Positions 45,450 to 52,310 of a DNA stretch of 54,756 nucleotides are shown one piece after another. Position numbers and translations under genes: made by a program. Position 1 is the stretch's first letter; each line of letters starts with the position of its first letter. Source of the DNA: Chloroflexota bacterium (lineage in GTDB: Bacteria > Chloroflexota > Dormibacteria > Dormibacterales > Dormibacteraceae); the NCBI GenBank assembly GCA_005880795.1, contig VBGP01000013.1, forward strand, positions 1 to 54,756, read 5' to 3'. The notes under the pieces are model-generated. The model saw only the letters and a program-made list of their open reading frames with translations, made no database searches and was not told where the DNA came from.

Positions 45450-45534
45450 AACGTTTGGATTCCGCTCTAAATTTCCCGCCGGCGGTCTAGCGAATGTCGC
45501 CAGTTTACCGATGCCGCGCCGGAATTCAAACGTT
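45450..45534. repeat. 14-bp imperfect inverted repeat in the Nudix-Pit spacer
   Basis: AACGTTTGGATTCC (45450-45463) and GGAATTCAAACGTT (45521-45534) match in inverted orientation at 13 of 14 positions, separated by 57 nt. They lie between the Pit transporter stop and the Nudix start. The element is 85 bp overall and shows no target-site duplication. Confidence 0.5.
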
Positions 45535-45552
45535 CTTTGCGCGGAGTAACAG

Positions 45553-46572
45553 CTAACCGCGAAGACCGGCCGTGTGCAGTATGGCAAACGCGATCCACGC
45601 CATCGCCCCGGAGGCAGGAATCGTCACGATCCACGCGAGCGCGATATTCGCGCCGAGTCCCCAACGCACGGCGGACATCTTTCGACTTGCACCGACGCCG
45701 ATCACTGACCCGGTGACGACATGCGTGGTGCTCACCGGAAGGCCAATCACAGTGGCCGCTTGAATAACGGTCGCGCCCATCACCTGCGCAGACAATGCAG
45801 TTACGGGTTCGAGCTTGAGGATGCTCCAGCCCAACGTTCGGATGATGCGCCAACCCCCTGCATAGGTACCAAAACTGATCGCCACCGCTGAGAGGACCAC
45901 CACCCAAAGCGGGACCTGGAACTTCGGCAGGTCTCCCGACGCGACCAGGGCGAGCGTGATCGCCGCCATTGTCTTCTGCGCGTCATTGGCCCCGTGCGAG
46001 TACGAGAGGTACGCGGAGGTCACGACCTGTAGGCCGCGGAGAGTGCGGTTGACAGGCGCAGGCCTCCAGCCCGCGCGCTGAATGATGAAGATCAACAAGA
46101 TCGCGAAAATCCCCGCGGCAACAAAACCGAGCGGCGGCGAGATGACGAGGCTGGCGATCTGCTTGACGAGCGCCGACCACTTGACGCCGCCCAGCCCACC
46201 GGCGGCGGCTATACCGGCGCCACACAAGCCGCCGATCAGAGCGTGAGTCGAGCTGCTAGGCAGTCCTCGATACCAGGTAATCAGGTTCCAGGAGATGGCT
46301 CCAAGCAGGGCCGCCATCACAACAACAAGTCCGGGCTTGATCGCCAGAGTGCTGGCAATGGTGTTCGACACCTTGGCCTGGAAGAACGCAACCGTGATTA
46401 CAGCCCCCACCAGGTTGAAGACAGCAGCCAGACCTACCGCGGCGCGCGGGGAAAGGGCCCGCGTGGAGATCGAGGTGGCGATGGCATTGGCGGTGTCGTG
46501 GAAGCCGTTGGTGAAATCGAAGGCAACAGCGATAGCTATCGTGACCCACAGCAGGATCGCGGTCTCACGCAT
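45553..46572 (-). CDS. pit: PiT-family inorganic phosphate (arsenate) transporter
   Basis: The 339-aa protein has ten or more membrane helices and both PiT signatures: FTNGFHDTANAIATS near the N-terminus and SHGANDAQK in the second half, plus SSSTHALIGGLCGAG. It carries phosphate and, in known homologues, arsenate. The ATG at 46572 overlaps the DUF47 stop by 8 nt. DUF47 proteins are typical partners of Pit, so the two genes form an operon. Confidence 0.95.
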   Translation of the reverse strand: MRETAILLWVTIAIAVAFDFTNGFHDTANAIATSISTRALSPRAAVGLAAVFNLVGAVITVAFFQAKVSNTIASTLAIKPGLVVVMAALLGAISWNLITWYRGLPSSSTHALIGGLCGAGIAAAGGLGGVKWSALVKQIASLVISPPLGFVAAGIFAILLIFIIQRAGWRPAPVNRTLRGLQVVTSAYLSYSHGANDAQKTMAAITLALVASGDLPKFQVPLWVVVLSAVAISFGTYAGGWRIIRTLGWSILKLEPVTALSAQVMGATVIQAATVIGLPVSTTHVVTGSVIGVGASRKMSAVRWGLGANIALAWIVTIPASGAMAWIAFAILHTAGLRG

Positions 46573-47173
46573 TCTTGATTGCGATCGTCTCCATAACATT
46601 GGCGGTGTGCTCGCAGGCGTCCATCGTCGCCTCGAGCAGGTCGTAGATGTCCTTCCACTTCACGAGCTCGGATGCATCGGTGACGCGCGAGAAGAGCTCG
46701 CCGATCGCGTCGCGCATCAACCGGTCGCCCTCGTTCTCGAGGCGATGGATCTCGACGCGATGCGGTTTCAGCTCCGCGAACCCCTCAAAGCGGTCAAGCG
46801 CTGCCGCGATCTCGATACCGGCCTTTGCAAGGTATTCACCCATCTGCTTGGCCGGGTCACTGACTGAGTTGATGCGGTACAGATCGATCTTGTCGCCGGT
46901 TTCTTCGGCGAGGTCGACGACGTCGTCCAGGCTTGACGCCAGGAGCAGGATGTCGGACTCATCGATTGGGGTGATGAATGCGCTGTTCACGAGGTTGTGG
47001 ATCTGATGCGTCGCCTCGTCGCACTCGTGCTCGAGGTCTCGCAACCGAGCATGCCGGCTCTTGCCTTCGAGCAGAGACTTGCCGAGCTCGGTCAGCGTCT
47101 CGCTGACGAGATTGCCCTGGGTTCGAAAAAGGTCGTAAAACCGCCGTCCGGGGGTGAGTGGTGTGAGTTTCAT
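46565..47173 (-). CDS. DUF47/PhoU-like protein, Pit partner
   Basis: The 202-aa protein is all-helical with the DUF47 pattern RDLEHECDEATHQIHNLV and LASSLDDVVDLAEETGDKI, and an EIHRLENEGDRLMRDAI repeat. These are PhoU-like metal-binding helices. It precedes pit in a two-gene operon and is divergent from phoU. A GGAGGA Shine-Dalgarno lies 4 nt before the ATG. A second copy is at 48918-49547. Confidence 0.9.
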   Translation of the reverse strand: MKLTPLTPGRRFYDLFRTQGNLVSETLTELGKSLLEGKSRHARLRDLEHECDEATHQIHNLVNSAFITPIDESDILLLASSLDDVVDLAEETGDKIDLYRINSVSDPAKQMGEYLAKAGIEIAAALDRFEGFAELKPHRVEIHRLENEGDRLMRDAIGELFSRVTDASELVKWKDIYDLLEATMDACEHTANVMETIAIKNA

Positions 47174-47205
47174 CGCGTCCTCCGGGAAAAGGCTATTCGG
47201 GGTTG

Positions 47206-47228
47206 GGTTAAGGCGTCGTTAACGTCAC
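47206..47228. promoter_or_regulatory. Candidate Pho-box-like direct repeat in the DUF47-phoU divergent spacer
   Basis: Two 11-base units start GTTAA(G/C): GTTAAGGCGTC (47207-47217) and GTTAACGTCAC (47218-47228), directly adjacent. Pho-box operators for PhoB-type winged helices are built of 11-base direct repeats. Together they cover the -35 region of a TAACAT -10 candidate (47232-47237) that lies 7 nt before the phoU GTG. The 8-mer GGTTAAGG also lies just upstream of the second DUF47 gene (49548-49555). Confidence 0.45.
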
Positions 47229-47244
47229 CTCTAACATTCTGGGA

Positions 47245-47871
47245 GTGACAGACAACGGCTTGATGCGGCTTGGCGACCTGGTGGCCCAGGCTCTCGAGGG
47301 AGCGCTGAAGGCGCTGGCGCGCAGTGACCTGATTCTGGCCGATCGAGTCGTCCGCGACGACCTCGAGGTCAATCGTCTCCGCTACCAGCTGGAGGAAGAA
47401 CTCGTGGGTGGACTTTCCGCCGCCGGCGGCGAGGAAATCCGCTCCCTTGTTGGAGCGCTTTATGTGCTGCCGGAACTCGAGCGGATGGGCGATCACGCAG
47501 AGGGGATAGCGAAGGTTGCCCTGATGCTGGGGCCACACCCGACGCTTCCGCTACCCGGGGCGGTCGTCGAAATGGGCAAGCGAACACTTTCCATAGTCAA
47601 TCGGACGCTGACTGCGCTGAACAAAGGCGACGCGAACCTGGCTCGGGCCTTGTGTCTTGAAGACGACGACATCGACGCTCTCTACGACCGCGCGTACCAG
47701 GAGTTGATTTCGACGATGGTCGCGGACCCGCGCCACATCGCCGAGGCAACCTACATGCTGTGGGTCACCCACAACCTGGAACGCATAGCTGATCGAGCCA
47801 CGAATGTTTGCGAGCGCGTCGTCTACCTCGTGACAGGACGCGTGGAGGAATTGAACGTCTCCAAGTACTGA
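47245..47871 (+). CDS. phoU: Phosphate signalling protein PhoU
   Basis: The 208-aa protein is built from two three-helix PhoU repeats (LVAQALEGALKALARSD, and LYVLPELERMGDHAEGIAKVAL; LWVTHNLERIADRATNVCERVVYL). PhoU usually moderates Pst and PhoR-PhoB signalling; here no pst genes are seen. GTG 47245 lies 7 nt after a TAACAT hexamer with no spaced Shine-Dalgarno. The regulator-reductase fusion follows in the same direction. Confidence 0.9.
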   Translation: MTDNGLMRLGDLVAQALEGALKALARSDLILADRVVRDDLEVNRLRYQLEEELVGGLSAAGGEEIRSLVGALYVLPELERMGDHAEGIAKVALMLGPHPTLPLPGAVVEMGKRTLSIVNRTLTALNKGDANLARALCLEDDDIDALYDRAYQELISTMVADPRHIAEATYMLWVTHNLERIADRATNVCERVVYLVTGRVEELNVSKY

Positions 47872-47926
47872 ACCGACACGCGTCCGGGTTGTCGTCATCG
47901 GCGCCGCATCCGGCACGACGGTTCAA

Positions 47927-48913
47927 TTGAAGACAAGTCTCGCCGCCGGCGGTATCGACGTGGTCGCCCACCGAAGCGTCGATGGGCTCCAGCGAGAGCC
48001 GTTCGCCGATGCGATCCTCCTCCAAGGTATGGACCTCCTGGACGGAACTGCGGCTGTCCGGCGAGCAACCGCGGCGCCGCTGCTGGTGATGGGCCCGGAC
48101 GAGCGAGTGGCAGCCACTTGCCTGGCCATGGGAGCGGATGCGTGGTTGCCGGCCGGGAGCACGTCGAACCTGATCGCGGCTCAGGTTCAAGCGCTTCTGA
48201 GAAAAGCTTCGCCGGCGCCATCGCGGACACGGCTTGGTGCCGGCCGCCTACGCTTGGACTCCAGCGCGCGACGTGCGGAAGTCGATGGTCGCGAGATCCA
48301 GTTGGCGCCGCGCGAGTTCGATTTGCTTCAGGTTCTCTTGATGAATCGCGGCGTCGTGTTGAGCCGAGATCGAATTCTCGCTGCAGCATGGGGCACCCGC
48401 TTCGTGGGCGAACCGAAGACAGTCGACGTGCACATCGCCTGGCTCCGGCCCAAGCTCGAAGGGAGCCAGTTGCGGATCACTACCTTGCGCGGGATCGGCT
48501 ACCGTCTCGATGTTCTGGAAGAGAGCAAGCCCCGAGTCCTGTTTGTGTGCGTCCAGAACGCCGGCCGGAGCCAGATGGCCGCGGCTTTCCTCAATCGATT
48601 GTCGGACGGTCGAGCACTCGGAGAATCGGCCGGCACTCGCCCAGCACCCAGCGTCCATCCCGAGGTGGTAGCGGTGATGCTGGAGGTTGGCATCGACCTA
48701 AGCGATGTCCGACCTCGCGCACTCACGCCTGAGCTCGGAGCCTCGGCCACAAGGGTCATCACCATGGGCTGCGCAGAAGAAGACTGCCCGGTTTTTGCCG
48801 TACCAGTCGAGGATTGGCTCCTCCCCGATCCGGCCGGACTCCCGATCTCGGCGGTCAGGGAAATCCGCGACGAGATCGAGCGACGAGTGCGCGGCCTGCT
48901 CTCCGGCGAATAG
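47927..48913 (+). CDS. Fusion: degenerate receiver, PhoB-type winged helix and arsenate reductase
   Basis: From TTG 47927 the 328-aa protein has a degenerate receiver domain (about 1-93), in which Gln replaces the phosphoacceptor Asp (AILLQGMDL, Q33) and the conserved Lys is missing (ADAWLPAG). An OmpR/PhoB winged helix follows (about 103-196; LAPREFDLLQVLLMN, VDVHIAWLRPK, LRGIGYRL). It ends in a low-molecular-weight phosphatase-type arsenate reductase (about 202-328) with catalytic CVQNAGRS (C208-R214), a redox pair in ITMGCAEEDCPVF and a DPAG motif. The reading frame is open to 47855, and the first receiver strand (RVRVVVIGAASG) lies before the TTG, so the true start is probably upstream and non-canonical. 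Confidence 0.88.
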   Translation: MKTSLAAGGIDVVAHRSVDGLQREPFADAILLQGMDLLDGTAAVRRATAAPLLVMGPDERVAATCLAMGADAWLPAGSTSNLIAAQVQALLRKASPAPSRTRLGAGRLRLDSSARRAEVDGREIQLAPREFDLLQVLLMNRGVVLSRDRILAAAWGTRFVGEPKTVDVHIAWLRPKLEGSQLRITTLRGIGYRLDVLEESKPRVLFVCVQNAGRSQMAAAFLNRLSDGRALGESAGTRPAPSVHPEVVAVMLEVGIDLSDVRPRALTPELGASATRVITMGCAEEDCPVFAVPVEDWLLPDPAGLPISAVREIRDEIERRVRGLLSGE

Positions 48914-48917
48914 GCGC

Positions 48918-49547
48918 TCAGGCTTTTTTGATGATGATGGACTCCAGGATTTCCGCGGCCGATTCACATTCATCCAAGGTGGCCTCGAGCAGCGCGTATA
49001 GGTCCTTCCACTTGATCAGGTCGGCGGCGGTCTGATGGTTCAGGTCAAATAGTTTTTGCAGGGCGTGGCGCGTTATGGCGTCGCCTTCGTTCTCGAGCCT
49101 GTGTATCTCCTCCAGGGCAGGAACAAGATCTTCCGAAGCGCTGAATCGCTCGAGCGCCGTGGCCAGCACGGTGCCGGCCTTCGCGAGGCACTGGCCGAAG
49201 CTCTTCGCCGAGTCGGTTATAGAACGAACACCGTACAGGTCGATCTTGTCGGACACCTCTTCAGCCAGATCGACCACATCGTCGAGCGAGTGAGCCAGCA
49301 TCAGGATGTCCTCCTGGTCGATCGGAGGCACGAACGTGCGGTTGGTGAGGTTGTAGATCTCGTGGGTGACCTTGTCACAGCGATGCTCGATGTCACGAAG
49401 CGTCGAGTGATGGCTCCGCTCTTCGTCCAGCGAACGGCTGAGCTCACCGAGCGCCTCCCTGATGAACTGGCCTTGCTGGTTGAAGAGTTCGTAAAAGCGG
49501 CGCTCCCGCAGAACGAGGTTCAGTTTCGTGATCCCACCCCACCGCAA
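48918..49547 (-). CDS. Second DUF47/PhoU-like protein
   Basis: The 209-aa protein is a paralogue of the DUF47 gene at 46565-47173: RDIEHRCDKVTHEIYNLT, LAHSLDDVVDLAEEVSDKIDLYGV and EIHRLENEGDAITRHAL match it. It starts at TTG 49547 with GGGAGG 8 nt upstream. It has no transporter next to it and is convergent with the fusion gene, with 4 nt between the two stops. It may serve as an alternative partner of the same Pit transporter. Confidence 0.88.
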   Translation of the reverse strand: MRWGGITKLNLVLRERRFYELFNQQGQFIREALGELSRSLDEERSHHSTLRDIEHRCDKVTHEIYNLTNRTFVPPIDQEDILMLAHSLDDVVDLAEEVSDKIDLYGVRSITDSAKSFGQCLAKAGTVLATALERFSASEDLVPALEEIHRLENEGDAITRHALQKLFDLNHQTAADLIKWKDLYALLEATLDECESAAEILESIIIKKA

Positions 49548-49646
49548 GGTTAAGGCCTCCCGGCCGCCCTCAGGCGCGCACTGGCTTTCGCCTTGGCATT
49601 ACTGAGCGTGACGGACAGCCGCCGCGGGGTGTAGACGGTTGAGTCG

Positions 49647-50087
49647 TTACTTCGCCGGCTTCTCCGCGACTGCCTTGAGTCCATCCATCACCGGCCCCCA
49701 GTTCTGATCAGCCATCTTGTCCGCCTCTTCCTGGGTGGCGTTGTTGTCTTGTCTGAGTGTAAGAGTGGTCTCACCATCCTTCCCGGCCAGCTCGCAAGTG
49801 ACGGTGTGGTAGTTCTCCGGCTTGTCCTCGCTACCGCCCATCGGGCTCCAGTGCGTGTACTTCAAGAGCTTCTGCGGCTCAACGGCCAGGACAGTGCCCT
49901 TGTCCTCGTATGGCCGGCCCTTCCACTCACCCCTCCAGAAGATCGGGCTGCCCTCCTTCCAGTCCGTCGACATCTCTGTGCCGTGCATGTACTGCTTGAC
50001 CTTCTCAGGGTTCGTCAATGCGTTCCACACGTCGCGCTTTGACGCGTGGATGGTCACCTTCGTGATCGCCTCGAATCCTCGGGCCAT
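49647..50087 (-). CDS. SRPBCC/AHSA1-like protein
   Basis: The 146-aa protein has the START-like pattern (KVTIHASKRDVWNALTNPEKVKQYM, WKEGSPIFWRGEW, GTVLAVEPQKLLKYTHWSP). It is a small cytoplasmic ligand-binding fold of the AHSA1/polyketide-cyclase group. A GGAGGAG lies 4-5 nt before the ATG. Function is unknown. Confidence 0.85.
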   Translation of the reverse strand: MARGFEAITKVTIHASKRDVWNALTNPEKVKQYMHGTEMSTDWKEGSPIFWRGEWKGRPYEDKGTVLAVEPQKLLKYTHWSPMGGSEDKPENYHTVTCELAGKDGETTLTLRQDNNATQEEADKMADQNWGPVMDGLKAVAEKPAK

Positions 50088-50146
50088 GTTGCTCCTCCGT
50101 TCGTTCGCGGTGTCCGGTAAAGCACAACGCTACGCCGGTGCATTTA

Positions 50147-50776
50147 TTAGAGCGGCTTGCGCGCGGGAACCCCTGGGCGCCGGGGATAGCCGGCAGGCGT
50201 CGGGCGGCTCTTGCGAACGACGATCACCGTTCCGGACGCGCGAGCCGCGGAGGGTGCCGGCACCACGGAGACCAGAGATCCACCAAGTATCTCGAGCGCG
50301 TTCTGCGCCGCCTCAACATCCTCGCCAACCGTTTTCTGCGCGAGCAACCTTCCACCGACCCGGACCAGCGGCAGGCAGAGCTCGGCCAGCACGCGCATCG
50401 GCGCCAGGGCCCGGGCCACCGCCACGTCAAACTTTTCGCGGTATTTCGAGTCTCGTCCCAGATCCTCAGCCCGTCGCGGAACGACATCGACATCGCGCAG
50501 CCCGAGCTCGGCACAGGCGCGGACGAGGAACGCCGCTTTGGCCTGGTCGGCCTCGACGAGGGTGACCGCCAGCTCGGGCCGTGCGATCTTGAGCGGGAGG
50601 CCGGGCAGGCCGCCGCCGGACCCGACATCGACGACAGTCTTCGCCTCCCCGAGGTGCTCGAGGAGCACCAGCGAGTCCTCGACGAGGCTCTCGGCGTCGC
50701 CGGAGACCAGCCCCGGCCAGCCGGCGATCAGCCGCGCGAGTTCAGACAACTTAGAATCGTTCACTGAGATGCCCAT
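50147..50776 (-). CDS. rsmG: 16S rRNA (guanine-N7)-methyltransferase RsmG
   Basis: The 209-aa protein has the AdoMet motif VVDVGSGGGLPGLPLKIARP, VTLVEADQAKAAFLVRA and VDVVPRRAEDL. It methylates G527 of 16S rRNA. The ATG at 50776 overlaps the divergent FmdB start; GTG at 50764 avoids it, leaving 4 nt between starts. It has the separate position usual when rsmG is not next to parA. Confidence 0.94.
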   Translation of the reverse strand: MGISVNDSKLSELARLIAGWPGLVSGDAESLVEDSLVLLEHLGEAKTVVDVGSGGGLPGLPLKIARPELAVTLVEADQAKAAFLVRACAELGLRDVDVVPRRAEDLGRDSKYREKFDVAVARALAPMRVLAELCLPLVRVGGRLLAQKTVGEDVEAAQNALEILGGSLVSVVPAPSAARASGTVIVVRKSRPTPAGYPRRPGVPARKPL

Positions 50777-51017
50777 CTACGAGTATCGGTGCGAGAGCTG
50801 CGCCGGCAAGTTCGAGGTCCTCACTCGTTTCGCAGAGCGTGACAGCGCCCAGGTGTGTCCCGCATGCGAGTCGACGAAGACGCGGGTGCTTGTCTCGAGC
50901 TTTGCCTTTGCCAGCGGCGGCGACACCTCGTCGGTCTCCGATTTCGCCAGCGAGACCGGCGGCGGCGGCGGTTGCTGCGGCGGCGCGTGCGGCTCCTGCG
51001 GCTCGAGCCCGAACTAG
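50769..51017 (+). CDS. FmdB-family zinc-ribbon protein
   Basis: The 82-aa protein starts MPIYEYRCESCAGKFE and has a second CxxC (VCPACES), forming a zinc ribbon. The C-terminus is a Gly/Cys-rich tail (GGGGGCCGGACGSCGSS). The upstream reading to 50211 shadows rsmG. TAGAAT at 50752-50757 lies 11 nt before the ATG. It ends 21 nt before lysA. Function unknown; FmdB members were named from a formamidase operon. Confidence 0.88.
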   Translation: MPIYEYRCESCAGKFEVLTRFAERDSAQVCPACESTKTRVLVSSFAFASGGDTSSVSDFASETGGGGGCCGGACGSCGSSPN

Positions 51018-51038
51018 CCTTCTAGCTTGCTTTTCCCG

Positions 51039-52310
51039 GTGACGTACCGGGTCAACGCCGCCGGCCACATGGAGGTGGGTGGCTGCGACCTCGTCGAGCT
51101 TGCTCACCGCCACGGAACCCCTCTCTACGTCTACGACGAGGCGACGGTCCGCCAGCGAGCCTCCGAGTACGTGGCGGCGATGGGCGATGCGGGTCAGGTT
51201 CTGTACTCGGCGAAGGCGTTCGCGTCTCCGCAGTTCCTGCGTGTCATCGCGGAAGAAGGGCTCGGCCTCGATGTGGTCTCGGCCGGCGAGCTTCACCTGG
51301 CCTTGAAATCCGGATTCCCGCGCGACCGCATCCACTTTCTCGGCAACAACAAGAGCCTCGAGGACCTCCAAGGCGCATACGGCGCCGGGGCGACCATCGT
51401 CATCGACGGCGACCACGAGTTCGACCTCCTGCGCAGCGTGGTGCCGGAGGGCAAGCGAGCGCCGGTGATGCTCCGGCTGTCGCCGGGCGTGAAGCCCGAC
51501 ACCCACGACCACATCTCCACCGGGCAGCTCGACTCCAAGTTCGGTTTCTCGATCGAGTCGGGCGCCGCCCGCAAGGCGGTGGAGACTGCGCTGCAGCATC
51601 CGCGGCTGGATCTCGTCGGCCTGCACTCTCACATCGGGTCGCAGATCTTCGCGCTTCGCGCGTACGAGCAGGCGATGGACATCATCCTCGGCCTGCTGGC
51701 CGAGCTCCGTGACGAGATCGGGTTCGAGCCGCGCAAGCTCGGCGCCGGTGGCGGGCTGGGCATCGCCTACACGCAGCAGGACGATCCGCCGACGCCGCGT
51801 CATTTCGTCGAGACGGTGCGTCATGCATTGGAATCGGGCTGCGCCCGACGTGGCCTGAAGGTGCCGGAGCTCGTCGTCGAGCCGGGCCGATCGATCGCGG
51901 GCCCGGCGGGTATTGCGCTCTACACGGTGGGGTCGATCAAGGACATTCCCGGTGTGCGCCGCTACGTGGCGGTGGACGGCGGCATGGGCGACAACATCCG
52001 GCCGAAGCTCTACGGCGCGCGATACGAGGCGTTTCTCGCGTCGAATCCGGATCGCTCACCGGACGGGAAGGTGACGATCGCCGGCAAGTACTGCGAGTCG
52101 ACGGACATCCTCATCACCGACATCCCGATGCCGCCGCTGGCGCCGGGCGATGTGATCGCGGTTCCCGCCGCGGGCGCGTATTGCCTGGCGATGGCGAGCA
52201 ACTACAACGGGATGCCGAGGCCTGAGGTGCTGATGCTGCGCGACGGCGAAGCGCGGATCATGCGACGTCGGGAGACTCTCGAGGACCTGGTCGCCGCCGA
52301 GGTCTTCTAG
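51039..52310 (+). CDS. lysA: Diaminopimelate decarboxylase
   Basis: From GTG 51039 the 423-aa PLP enzyme has the Schiff-base lysine in VLYSAKAFASPQFL, LHSHIGSQIF, the phosphate-binding GAGGGLGIAY, EPGRSIAGPAG and the catalytic Cys in GKYCESTDI. It makes lysine from meso-DAP. A TTG at 51027 is also possible. Its stop shares the sequence CTAG with the stop of the convergent kinase gene. It shows that the cell has DAP. Confidence 0.96.
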   Translation: MTYRVNAAGHMEVGGCDLVELAHRHGTPLYVYDEATVRQRASEYVAAMGDAGQVLYSAKAFASPQFLRVIAEEGLGLDVVSAGELHLALKSGFPRDRIHFLGNNKSLEDLQGAYGAGATIVIDGDHEFDLLRSVVPEGKRAPVMLRLSPGVKPDTHDHISTGQLDSKFGFSIESGAARKAVETALQHPRLDLVGLHSHIGSQIFALRAYEQAMDIILGLLAELRDEIGFEPRKLGAGGGLGIAYTQQDDPPTPRHFVETVRHALESGCARRGLKVPELVVEPGRSIAGPAGIALYTVGSIKDIPGVRRYVAVDGGMGDNIRPKLYGARYEAFLASNPDRSPDGKVTIAGKYCESTDILITDIPMPPLAPGDVIAVPAAGAYCLAMASNYNGMPRPEVLMLRDGEARIMRRRETLEDLVAAEVF

